Positions 1 through 7,525 of a stretch of DNA of 57,474 nucleotides are shown piece by piece. A model generated the notes under the pieces. It was not told the origin of the DNA and searched no databases. It saw only the letters and a list, made by a program, of their open reading frames with translations. Position 1 is the stretch's first letter. The number at the start of each line of letters is the position of its first letter. A program made the translations under genes and the position numbers. Origin of the DNA: Chryseobacterium luquanense (GTDB taxonomy: Bacteria > Bacteroidota > Bacteroidia > Flavobacteriales > Weeksellaceae); assembly GCF_026460945.1 (NCBI RefSeq), contig NZ_JAOVZV010000025.1:1-57474 (forward strand), given 5' to 3'.

Positions 1-1
1 A

Positions 2-82
2 CGTTCTACAGGACCACATTTGCATTATGAAGTGCATAAAAACAATTCGCCTGTGAACCCTAAATTGTTTATGAATTTATAA
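2..82 (+). CDS. M23 family metallopeptidase, C-terminal fragment (cut by window edge)
   Basis: The second reading frame is open from the window edge to a TAA at 80-82 and encodes the last 26 residues of a protein. They include STGPHLHYEV, the GPHLHYE block of M23 (LytM/peptidase_M23) endopeptidases, whose HxH histidines bind zinc, followed by a short tail ending NPKLFMNL. M23 enzymes cut peptidoglycan cross-bridges in the periplasm or serve as divisome activators. Everything upstream, including any coiled coil or signal peptide, is outside the window. It converges on trpS, and a strong hairpin separates the two. Confidence 0.85.
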   Translation, partial: RSTGPHLHYEVHKNNSPVNPKLFMNL

Positions 83-102
83 TTTAATTGTTAGTAAAAA
101 GC

Positions 103-129
103 TTCGGCGGCACCTTTGGTGCCGCCGAA
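103..129. terminator. Perfect hairpin between convergent genes
   Basis: Twelve-base arms TTCGGCGGCACC and GGTGCCGCCGAA around a TTT loop form a very stable stem. The plus strand has an A-run just before it, so the minus-strand transcript reads stem then U-run: a classical intrinsic terminator for trpS. It may also stop the M23 transcript, but the T-tract on that side is poor. Confidence 0.85.
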
Positions 130-154
130 ACTATATTTATTAGAAAATATTTGA

Positions 155-1123
155 TTAAATTCCTAAACTTTCTCTTACTCTCTGAATCGTCTGTGTTGCA
201 ATTCCTCTCGTTTTAACAGCTCCTTCCTGAAGTTTTGCTTCCAGTTCATCAAGATTGTTCATGTAGTAAGAAAACAATTCTCTTTCTTTTTCAAATCTTG
301 TTAGAATTAACTCTAAAAGCTCTTTTTTAGCATGACCGTAGCCAAAGTTTCCGGCTAGATATTTAGCTCTTAATTCCTCAGTTTGTTCAGCAGTTGCAAT
401 TAATTCATAAATAGCAAAAGTTTTGTCTGTAGACGGATCTTTTGGCTCTTCTAAAGATTTAGAATCACTTTCGATACTCATAACCTGCTTTTTTAGTTCT
501 TTTTCAGGCAAGAAAATATTGATGATGTTTCCTCTGGATTTAGACATTTTATGGCCGTCAACGCCTGGAACATATTTCGTGTCTTCCTGCAATTCTGCTT
601 GTGGTAAAACCAAAACTTCGCCCATCTGATTATTAAATCTTGATGCAACATCACGCGCAATTTCCAAATGCTGAAGTTGATCTTTTCCTACAGGAACAAT
701 TTCGGCATCATACAATAAAATATCTGCAGCCATCAAAATAGGATAGGTAAACAAACCTGCATTAACATCTTGCAAACGGTCTGCTTTATCTTTAAATGAA
801 TGTGCTAAAGTCAATCTCTGATAAGGAAAAAAACATGATAAATGCCAAGATAGTTCACAGGTTTCAGGGATATCGCTCTGTCTGTAAAAGAATGTTTTTT
901 CGGTATCTAATCCACAAGAAAGCCAAGCCGCAGCAATTTCGTAGGTGTTATTTTTAAGTTCTTTTGCATCTTTAATCTGTGTAAGTGAGTGCAGATTCGC
1001 AATAAATAAAAATGATTCGTTTCCTGCTTGCTTTGACAGCTCAATTGCAGGAATAATAGCACCTAGAAGGTTACCAAGGTGCGGCGTTCCGGTGGCTTGT
1101 ATGCCGGTAAGAATTCTTGACAT
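155..1123 (-). CDS. trpS: Tryptophan--tRNA ligase
   Basis: Cytoplasmic class I aminoacyl-tRNA synthetase that charges tRNA-Trp. At 322 residues it has the usual bacterial TrpS length. The N-terminus MSRILTGIQATGTPHLGN carries the HIGH-type signature (around residues 14-18) typical of TrpS, and HKMSKSRGN at 191-199 is the KMSKS loop. The ATG at 1121-1123 is the only sensible start. It is monocistronic, bounded by a terminator hairpin downstream and a repeat-bearing intergenic region upstream that contains a TAAATTTG -7 box. Confidence 0.97.
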   Translation of the reverse strand: MSRILTGIQATGTPHLGNLLGAIIPAIELSKQAGNESFLFIANLHSLTQIKDAKELKNNTYEIAAAWLSCGLDTEKTFFYRQSDIPETCELSWHLSCFFPYQRLTLAHSFKDKADRLQDVNAGLFTYPILMAADILLYDAEIVPVGKDQLQHLEIARDVASRFNNQMGEVLVLPQAELQEDTKYVPGVDGHKMSKSRGNIINIFLPEKELKKQVMSIESDSKSLEEPKDPSTDKTFAIYELIATAEQTEELRAKYLAGNFGYGHAKKELLELILTRFEKERELFSYYMNNLDELEAKLQEGAVKTRGIATQTIQRVRESLGI

Positions 1124-1157
1124 TTGTTTAAAATTATTTTAAAAATTTATTGAATTG

Positions 1158-1165
1158 CAAATTTA
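1158..1165 (-). promoter_or_regulatory. Candidate -7 element for trpS
   Basis: Read on the minus strand this is TAAATTTG, matching the Bacteroidetes -7 consensus TAnnTTTG, 35 bases before the trpS ATG. No TTG lies at the expected distance upstream, so only the -7 half is supported. Confidence 0.4.
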
Positions 1166-1171
1166 GGTATA

Positions 1172-1275
1172 ATCCCACAGATTGCACGGATTTGCACAAA
1201 TGATTGTGTGAATTTGTGTCAATAAGAGCAGACTTTAGCCTGCTTAATAGAACATAAAAGATTGGGCTTAGCCAA
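1172..1275. repeat. Composite REP-like intergenic element, copy A
   Basis: The 257-base gap between trpS and the SanA-like gene holds no plausible ORF. It carries a CACAGATTGCACGGATTTGC block followed by two short palindromes: AGCAGACT-TT-AGCCTGCT at 1227-1244 (one mismatch pair) and an imperfect TTGG...CCAA palindrome at 1262-1275. The same modules recur in another order at 7.33-7.49 kb, so this is a dispersed element and not a gene-specific signal. Confidence 0.6.
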
Positions 1276-1380
1276 AACTTAAAATATTTTACTCAGATTA
1301 TAATGATTTAGTGGATTAATACGAGTAAAGACATTTAGCTGAAAATCTTCGTAATCGGTGAAATCAGCGAGAGACTAAAG

Positions 1381-2025
1381 CTATGGAATCAAAATCTTCT
1401 CTCCACCATATTTCGGTTCTACCCCAAACGTAAAATCCCAGAAAACCTTTGCTCGGGCTAGTTTTTCTCTTGCATTGGTCTTGAAACCTGCATATTTATT
1501 TACGTCTGCAGCATTATAACCAAATGCTTCAATTCCGTTTTTTCGTGCAAGAAAAACAGCTCTCTCATTGTGAAACTTCTGTGAAATGATAATGTAAGAA
1601 TTCTGTCCGAAAATCTCTTTTGCACGAACGACTGAGTCTAAAGTTCTGAAACCTGCAAAGTCTTCAAAGATTTTTTCAGTGGGAACTCCGGCTTTGATCA
1701 GTTCGTTTTTCATTTCCTCAGGTTCATTATAATCCTTTTGAGAATTATCTCCGCTTACAATAATGTTTTGAACCTTTCCAGATTTATATAAGTCTGATGC
1801 TGCTTTTATTCTGTTAAAAAAGTATGCGTTTGGATTTCCGTTGGATAAAGTTTTACTGGTTCCCAAAAGAAGTCCTGTTTTCTCTGTAGGTAGTTTTGAA
1901 AGATCTGAAGTAACGAAATTTTTCGTCTGATCTTTGATGGTGAAATTTGACCAGATGACAAAAATAATTCCTGCCACGAAAAGCAGCAGGAAGATTTTGA
2001 TTGTATTTTTAATTAATTTTTTCAT
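1381..2025 (-). CDS. SanA/YdcF-like (DUF218) inner-membrane protein
   Basis: A 214-residue protein with one N-terminal membrane anchor (about residues 5-24) followed by a DUF218 domain: GLLLGTSKTL..., RIKAASDLYKSGKVQNIIVSG and SYIIISQKFHNERAVFLAR. This matches the SanA/SxtA/ElyC family, linked in enterobacteria to envelope barrier function and vancomycin exclusion; the reaction is unknown. The ATG at 2025 is preferred because the anchor starts there. An in-frame ATG at 2052 would add nine residues (MKPFKGAKC) and cannot be excluded. It lies 43 bases downstream of lspA at the end of the ileS-lspA block. Confidence 0.85.
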   Translation of the reverse strand: MKKLIKNTIKIFLLLFVAGIIFVIWSNFTIKDQTKNFVTSDLSKLPTEKTGLLLGTSKTLSNGNPNAYFFNRIKAASDLYKSGKVQNIIVSGDNSQKDYNEPEEMKNELIKAGVPTEKIFEDFAGFRTLDSVVRAKEIFGQNSYIIISQKFHNERAVFLARKNGIEAFGYNAADVNKYAGFKTNAREKLARAKVFWDFTFGVEPKYGGEKILIP

Positions 2026-2068
2026 ACATTTTGCACCCTTAAAAGGTTTCATAAAAGTATGAAATATT

Positions 2069-2707
2069 TTAAAATTCTAATCCATTCGGGAAAGCTTTCT
2101 TTCTAAATATTAATAATAATGCAGCACCTACAGTAATTGCAGAATCGGCAACATTGAAAATATATTTGAAGAATTCAAAGTGTTTTCCGCCAATTAAAGG
2201 CCAGCTATCAGGAACCGTCCAATCAACCAAAGGAAAATGAAGCATATCAACTACACAACCTTTCATAAATGTTGAATAACCTTCACCGAAAGGAACAAGT
2301 TTAGACACTCCGCCGTAACCAATCCACTGATTGACGCTTTCGTCATAAACCATTCCGCTGTCGAAGATTAATCCGTAGAACATTCCGTCTAATAGATTTC
2401 CGATAGCTCCGGCGAAAATAATGGCCATTGGAATAATTAGATAATTTGATTCACCTCTTGCCAACCATTTTTTAAACAGATAAACCATTCCGCCAATTAA
2501 GAAAATACGAACGATTACCAGAAAATATTTGCCAAGCATTCCACCAAAATGAAAACCATACGCCATTCCAGGATTCTCAACAAAAGTTAATTTAAAACCA
2601 GGAAAAACAGAAACACTGTCGTTAAGACTAAAATTAGTTTTAACATAAATTTTTGATGCCTGATCGATCAATAAAATAAGAAAAGTGATAAGTGCAATCT
2701 TCTTCAT
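2069..2707 (-). CDS. lspA: Signal peptidase II (lipoprotein signal peptidase)
   Basis: Membrane aspartyl protease that removes the signal peptide from prolipoproteins after lipidation. The catalytic aspartates are D154 (GCVVDMLHF) and D188 (FNVADSAI), preceded by GAIGNLLDG near residue 101. Four hydrophobic segments fit the family. At 212 residues it is longer than the roughly 165-residue E. coli enzyme because of a loop of about 40 residues (112-150) between the NLLD motif and the first catalytic Asp; long forms are usual in Bacteroidetes. Its ATG overlaps the stop of the preceding small gene (TAATG), suggesting translational coupling. The window encodes several lipoproteins that would be its substrates. 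Confidence 0.96.
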   Translation of the reverse strand: MKKIALITFLILLIDQASKIYVKTNFSLNDSVSVFPGFKLTFVENPGMAYGFHFGGMLGKYFLVIVRIFLIGGMVYLFKKWLARGESNYLIIPMAIIFAGAIGNLLDGMFYGLIFDSGMVYDESVNQWIGYGGVSKLVPFGEGYSTFMKGCVVDMLHFPLVDWTVPDSWPLIGGKHFEFFKYIFNVADSAITVGAALLLIFRKKAFPNGLEF

Positions 2708-2904
2708 TACAAATTCGGCTTTGGTTTGTCCTTAAAGTTTTTTACTGGCTTATCTTTTTTCACTGCAGGAGTACGAGGTTCGAATGTCTGAGTTTTTGCG
2801 CCTCGTGTGTGAAATTTTTCGTAACGAATTCCCATGTCTTTCATTACACTTTTCAGTGCATTCAGCTCCATTTGATTTTTTGGGTGTACAATTAATGCTT
2901 CCAT
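2707..2904 (-). CDS. Small DUF2683-like hypothetical protein
   Basis: A 65-residue protein starting MEALIVHPKNQMELNALKSV, a pattern seen in short flavobacterial proteins of the DUF2683 type, followed by a basic, proline-rich tail. No catalytic residues or membrane segment. The start is an ATG, and the stop codon shares one base with the lspA start. Function unknown; the N-terminal pattern would suit a small antitoxin-like or regulatory protein, but no partner is present. Confidence 0.6.
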   Translation of the reverse strand: MEALIVHPKNQMELNALKSVMKDMGIRYEKFHTRGAKTQTFEPRTPAVKKDKPVKNFKDKPKPNL

Positions 2905-2968
2905 TATAGTTGGTTTGTAGTCGAAGTTTTAGCTTAAAATAAAGCTTTAACAACGATTTTATTTTAAA

Positions 2969-3214
2969 TTAATGTTTAGAAAGTTCGTCGAGTCTTTTTC
3001 TGTCTTTTGCAGACAAATCGTTGATTCCGTTTTTACCCATTTTACTCAGAAGGTGATCGATTTCTTTTTCTCTTTCTCTCTTATCTGAATTAAATTTATC
3101 GTCAATTGTATAATTTTTTTCCTTTTCAGGAAAGAACTTCTGTTTTATTTTTTCTCTGTTGAAAAACCATAAAACAGCAAGTACAATCACCGCTAAAATT
3201 AAAAATTCAGTCAT
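2969..3214 (-). CDS. Small single-pass membrane protein, DUF6576-like tail
   Basis: An 81-residue protein with one hydrophobic helix at residues 3-18, a charged linker rich in Lys and Glu, and a C-terminal module NGINDLSAKDRKRLDELSK. That module resembles the short motif at the end of flavobacterial rhomboid-family proteins (DUF6576), recalled from memory. It sits between the DksA-like gene and the 65-residue gene in the same direction. No function can be assigned. Confidence 0.65.
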   Translation of the reverse strand: MTEFLILAVIVLAVLWFFNREKIKQKFFPEKEKNYTIDDKFNSDKREREKEIDHLLSKMGKNGINDLSAKDRKRLDELSKH

Positions 3215-3300
3215 AGATATAATTAAAAATTAGGTTTATAAAATGTCGTAAAACAAATTATAAACCCAATTAATTATTTACAAAAATAAGATAAAAATAA

Positions 3301-3681
3301 TTATCTCTGCATATTTTTAGCTTCAATGCTTAAAGTCGCGTGTGGAACTGCCAAAAGTCTTTCTTTCGGGATGAGTTTTCCGGTCACTCTACACACACCG
3401 TATGTTTTGTTTTCAATTCTGATCAAAGCATTTTTCAGATCTCTCACAAACTTCTCCTGTCTTCCTGCCAAAATAGAGTTTTGCTCTTTACTCAGCGTTT
3501 CTGCACCTTCTTCAAATGCTTTGAAAGTTGGTGATGTGTCGTCAGTTCCGTTGTTTTGATCGTTGATGAAACTTTCTCTAATCAACTGCAGATCTTTCTC
3601 TGCTTTTTCTATTTTATCTTTGATTAACTTTTTAAATTCCTGTAAATCAGAGTCGTTATATCTTACCCTTTCGTCTTGCAT
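3301..3681 (-). CDS. DksA/TraR-family protein with degenerate zinc finger
   Basis: A 126-residue protein with a predicted N-terminal coiled coil (about residues 8-95) and a C-terminal region TYGVCRVTGKLIPKERL...PHATLSIEAKN, the usual DksA/TraR C4 zinc-finger position. Only C97 remains of the four cysteines, so classical zinc binding is unlikely. DksA relatives bind the secondary channel of RNA polymerase. The gene lies 59 bases downstream of ileS and in line with lspA, an order I recall as common in Bacteroidetes. The family call is firm; a DksA-like role in stringent control is inferred. Confidence 0.88.
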   Translation of the reverse strand: MQDERVRYNDSDLQEFKKLIKDKIEKAEKDLQLIRESFINDQNNGTDDTSPTFKAFEEGAETLSKEQNSILAGRQEKFVRDLKNALIRIENKTYGVCRVTGKLIPKERLLAVPHATLSIEAKNMQR

Positions 3682-3740
3682 TGTCTTTTTCTTTTTTAAT
3701 AAATTTATGAAATGGATTTTGAAAAAACAATAATTAAATA

Positions 3741-6700
3741 TTAATTTTTTTCAACATTTACTTTAAAATTAAGGTCATCGATGTCGATTTCGTTAAAATT
3801 TGAAAGTGAAGATACAATTTCTATTTTATTTGACAAGACCTCAGATGAAATATATTCCTCATTTTGCTTAATTTGTTCCAAAAATGGTGTATTTTCTTCC
3901 AAAATGATGTTTATTCTGTCTGTTAATTCAAAATCTTTCTCTTTTCTAAGATTTTGGATCCTGTTAATAAACTCTCTTGCGATACCTTCAGATTTTAATT
4001 CTTCTGTTAGCGTCAAATCTAATGCCACAGTTGTTTTTCCGTCAGAAGTTACCGTCCATCCCGGGATATCTTTCGTTGAAATTTCTACATCAGCTGTTGT
4101 AATTTCATATCCCTGGATTTTTACTCTTCCTTCTTTTTCTAAAGCTGAAATTTGCTCCGGTGTGAAATTAGAAATCTCATTCCCAACTACTTTCATGTCT
4201 TTTCCAAGTCTTGAACCTAAAGTTTTGAAGTTCGGTTTGATCTGTTTTACAATTAAATGTGACGCTTCTTCAGCATTGATTAACTGTAATTCTTTAACAT
4301 TAACTTCCTGCTTAATTAATTCTGAAACCGCTAAAATCTGCTCTTCAGTTTTCTTATCCAAAACAGGAATCAACACTTTCTGTAAAGGCTGACGTACTTT
4401 TATGTTTTCCTTCTTTCTCAGAGAGAAGACCATACTCGTAATATTCTGAGCTAAATGCGTCTTCTCAACCAAATCCTGATCGATTAAACTTTCATCGGCA
4501 ATCGGGAAATCTGTTAAGTGGACGGATTCAAAAGTTTCCTTTCCGGTAGCTGCGTTCAAATCCTGATACAACTGATCCATAAAGAACGGAGCGATTGGTG
4601 CAGATAGTTTGGCAACAGTTTCAAGACAGGTATATAAAGTCTGGTAAGCAGAGATTTTGTCATCAGAATAATCTCCTTTCCAGAAACGTCTTCTGCATAA
4701 TCTTACGTACCAGTTACTCAGGTTATCATTCACAAAATTGCTGATCGATCTTGCCACTCTTGTCGGCTCGTAATCTTCGTAGAAAGCTTTAACTTCTTTG
4801 ATTAAAAGATTCAATTCAGATAAGATCCAACGGTCGATTTCAGGACGGTTTTCAATATTTTTTTCAGCATATTTAAATCCGTCAACATTTGCATATAAAG
4901 TGAAGAATGAATAGGTATTGTAAAGCGTTCCGAAGAATTTTCTTCTAACTTCATCAATTCCTTCGATATCAAATTTCAGGTTTTCCCAAGGGTTTGCATT
5001 CGAAACCATGTACCAACGTGTAGCATCCGGTCCGTAAACTGCTAAAGTTTCAAACGGGTCAACCGCATTTCCTTTAGATTTTGACATTTTCAGACCGTTT
5101 TTATCCAAAACAAGTCCGTTACTCATTACATTTTTATAAGCAACTGAATCAAAAACCGCAGTTCCGATTGCGTGAAGTGTGTAGAACCATCCACGGGTCT
5201 GGTCAACTCCTTCTGCGATAAAATCTGCAGGGAATGCTTTATTGTTGTCAATTAACTCTTTGTTTTCAAACGGATAGTGTAGTTGCGCATAAGGCATAGA
5301 TCCTGAGTCAAACCAAACGTCAATCAGGTCGCTTTCACGGTTCATTGCTTTTCCTGATTCTGAAACCAAAACAATCTTGTCAACGATATTTTTGTGAAGA
5401 TCAACCAAAGAATAGTTTTCTTCAGACATATTTCCGATTTCAAATCCTTTGAATGGATTTTCTTTCATCAAACCTGCTGCGATAGATTTTTCAATCTCAT
5501 TGTACAACTCTTCAACAGAACCAATGATGATTTCCTCCTGTGCTGAGCCTGTCGAAGGATCTGTTCTCCAGATTGGCAATGGAATTCCCCAATATCTTGA
5601 ACGGGAAAGGTTCCAGTCGTTCACATTTTCCAGCCAATTCCCGAAACGCCCTTCTCCTGTAGCTTTCGGCTTCCAGTTGATTTCTTTGTTTAAATCTACC
5701 AAACGGTCTTTTACCGCCGTCATTTTTACAAACCAAGAATCTAACGGATAATATAAAAGTGGCTCATCAGTTCTCCAGCTGTGTGGGTAACTGTGAACAT
5801 ATTTTTCAACTTTAAAAGCTTTATTTTCTTCTTTTAAACGGATTGCGATTTCTACATCAACAGACTTCTCTGGTGCTGTTCCCGCATCGTAATATTCGTT
5901 TTTCACATATTTACCTGCGAAATCTCCCATTTGCGAAGTGAATTTCCCCTGCAAATCAACCAACGGAACCGGATTTCCGAATTCATTTAAAACTAACATT
6001 GGCGGAACTTCAGGCGTTGCTTCTTTCGCAACTTTCGCATCATCAGCACCAAAAGTTGGCGCAGTGTGAACGATTCCTGTACCGTCTTCAGTCGTAACAA
6101 AGTCTCCCGAAATTACTCTGAACGCATTTTCAGGATTTTGGTAAGGTAAAGTGTACGGCAATAACTGCTCATATTTAATCCCAACCAAATCAGCACCTTT
6201 GAATTCCCCAAGAATTTGGAAAGGGATGGTTTTGCTTGATGAAGTGTAATTGGCGAAATCATCGTCAGTTCCCTCAATGAATTTTTTACCAAACTGTTTT
6301 CCGGTCAGAGCTTTAGCCAAAACAATATTGATCGGCTCAAAAGTATATTGGTTAAATGTTTTTACTAAAACATAATCGATTTTCGGTCCTACGGTCAAAG
6401 CGGTGTTTGAAGGTAGTGTCCATGGAGTGGTCGTCCAGGCTAAGAAATGTACATCTCCAAAACCCTGTAAAAACGAAGGCAATGTTTCAGGAAGTGTTTT
6501 GAACTGTGCAACAATCGTCGTATCGGTAACGTCACGGTAAGCTCCCGGCTGGTTTACTTCGTGAGAAGAAAGTCCGGTACCTGCTTTCGGAGAGTAAGGC
6601 TGGATTGTGTAGCCTTTATACAACAAATCTTTGCTGTACAACTGCTTCAATAACCACCAAACGGTTTCCATGTATTTTGATTTGTACGTGATGTACGGAT

Positions 6701-7139
6701 CTTCCAAATCTACCCAGTAGCCGATTTTTTCGGTCAGGTGATTCCAGACATCCGTGTAACGCATTACCGCTTCACGACAAGCTTTGTTGTAATCTTCAAT
6801 CGAAATTTTTTTGCCAATATCTTCTTTTGTAATCCCTAGTTCTTTTTCAACTCCTAATTCCACAGGAAGTCCGTGCGTATCCCAACCCGCTTTACGGAAA
6901 ACCTGTTTTCCGTTCTGAGTCTGGTAACGACAGAAAATATCCTTCAACGCTCTTGCCATGACGTGGTGAATTCCGGGCATCCCGTTTGCTGAAGGCGGAC
7001 CTTCATAAAATACAAACTCAGGATTTCCTTCACGGGTTTCAACACTTTTTTCAAAGGTTTTATTGGCTTTCCAAAATTCCGCAACATTCTCGGCTACGTC
7101 TATCAGGTTGAGGTTTTTATATTCTTTAAATTGGCTCAT
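3741..7139 (-). CDS. ileS: Isoleucine--tRNA ligase
   Basis: Cytoplasmic class I synthetase for tRNA-Ile with a CP1 editing domain. At 1132 residues it is the long form typical of Bacteroidetes. Seen directly: EGPPSANGMPGIHH at 46-59 (HIGH region), WTTTPWTLPSNTAL in the editing domain, and LKMSKSKGN near residue 684 (KMSKS loop). The anticodon-binding and C-terminal domains follow. An unusual peptide, DPSTGSAQEE near residues 526-535, is encoded by a copy of a dispersed palindromic repeat inserted in frame (see findings). It is the first gene of the ileS-dksA-lspA block. Confidence 0.97.
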   Translation of the reverse strand: MSQFKEYKNLNLIDVAENVAEFWKANKTFEKSVETREGNPEFVFYEGPPSANGMPGIHHVMARALKDIFCRYQTQNGKQVFRKAGWDTHGLPVELGVEKELGITKEDIGKKISIEDYNKACREAVMRYTDVWNHLTEKIGYWVDLEDPYITYKSKYMETVWWLLKQLYSKDLLYKGYTIQPYSPKAGTGLSSHEVNQPGAYRDVTDTTIVAQFKTLPETLPSFLQGFGDVHFLAWTTTPWTLPSNTALTVGPKIDYVLVKTFNQYTFEPINIVLAKALTGKQFGKKFIEGTDDDFANYTSSSKTIPFQILGEFKGADLVGIKYEQLLPYTLPYQNPENAFRVISGDFVTTEDGTGIVHTAPTFGADDAKVAKEATPEVPPMLVLNEFGNPVPLVDLQGKFTSQMGDFAGKYVKNEYYDAGTAPEKSVDVEIAIRLKEENKAFKVEKYVHSYPHSWRTDEPLLYYPLDSWFVKMTAVKDRLVDLNKEINWKPKATGEGRFGNWLENVNDWNLSRSRYWGIPLPIWRTDPSTGSAQEEIIIGSVEELYNEIEKSIAAGLMKENPFKGFEIGNMSEENYSLVDLHKNIVDKIVLVSESGKAMNRESDLIDVWFDSGSMPYAQLHYPFENKELIDNNKAFPADFIAEGVDQTRGWFYTLHAIGTAVFDSVAYKNVMSNGLVLDKNGLKMSKSKGNAVDPFETLAVYGPDATRWYMVSNANPWENLKFDIEGIDEVRRKFFGTLYNTYSFFTLYANVDGFKYAEKNIENRPEIDRWILSELNLLIKEVKAFYEDYEPTRVARSISNFVNDNLSNWYVRLCRRRFWKGDYSDDKISAYQTLYTCLETVAKLSAPIAPFFMDQLYQDLNAATGKETFESVHLTDFPIADESLIDQDLVEKTHLAQNITSMVFSLRKKENIKVRQPLQKVLIPVLDKKTEEQILAVSELIKQEVNVKELQLINAEEASHLIVKQIKPNFKTLGSRLGKDMKVVGNEISNFTPEQISALEKEGRVKIQGYEITTADVEISTKDIPGWTVTSDGKTTVALDLTLTEELKSEGIAREFINRIQNLRKEKDFELTDRINIILEENTPFLEQIKQNEEYISSEVLSNKIEIVSSLSNFNEIDIDDLNFKVNVEKN
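5541..5560. repeat. Dispersed repeat fragment inside ileS
   Basis: The minus strand reads ATCCTTCGACAGGCTCAGCA. The core CCTTCGACAGGCTCAG is a motif I recall as a common intergenic repeat in bacterial genomes. Here it lies inside a coding sequence and encodes DPSTGSA without breaking the frame. Confidence 0.55.
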
Positions 7140-7174
7140 TGTAATTTCTCAATTTCGTTGATTAATCAAGTTGG

Positions 7175-7182
7175 CAAATTTA
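7175..7182 (-). promoter_or_regulatory. Candidate -7 element for ileS operon
   Basis: The minus strand reads TAAATTTG, a full match to TAnnTTTG, 36 bases upstream of the ileS ATG. No properly spaced TTG was found, so support is partial. Confidence 0.4.
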
Positions 7183-7334
7183 GTGATTTTTGTCGGTTTA
7201 TAATATATGTTTTATTTTGATTCAGTTTATTGAAAAGTTTGCAAAAATTGAAACGGTTTTCAACGGTGAATCGTGAATGGTCAAATGTGAATTTTCACAA
7301 TTTACCAAATGAACAACTTGCTATTTTATCAATA

Positions 7335-7490
7335 GGAGCGGGCTTTAGCCCGCTTTCAATATCGCCACATTATATTGGCTTTAGCCAAAACCTATTTTTT
7401 CTCTCGCAGATTTTGCAGATAACGCAGATTTTTAAGATTAAATTTTAAAACAATCATCTGTGAAAATCTGTGTGATCCGTGGGAACGAAA
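7335..7490. repeat. Composite REP-like intergenic element, copy B
   Basis: The 386-base gap between ileS and the ligase gene (7140-7525) has no convincing gene; a 72-codon open frame across it is repeat sequence. Two clean palindromes are present, AGCGGGCT-TT-AGCCCGCT (7337-7354) and TTGGCT-TT-AGCCAA (7375-7388). They are followed by GCAGATTTTGCAGATAACGC and an ATCTGTGTGATCCGTGGG block related to copy A at 1.17-1.28 kb. Confidence 0.65.
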
Positions 7491-7525
7491 TTAGCATCCA
7501 ACTTTTAATTTTAATTTAAATAAAT

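Noticed and set aside
2750..2953. 67-codon minus-strand frame overlapping the 65-residue gene
   Set aside because: Frame-shifted copy of the DUF2683-like gene, which starts with a better ATG and overlaps lspA correctly.
3781..4392. 203-codon plus-strand open frame
   Set aside because: Antisense to ileS, whose protein has firm motifs; no known motif in the shadow frame.
7230..7448. 72-codon plus-strand open frame upstream of the ligase
   Set aside because: It runs across the composite REP element; the translated repeat palindromes explain the frame.
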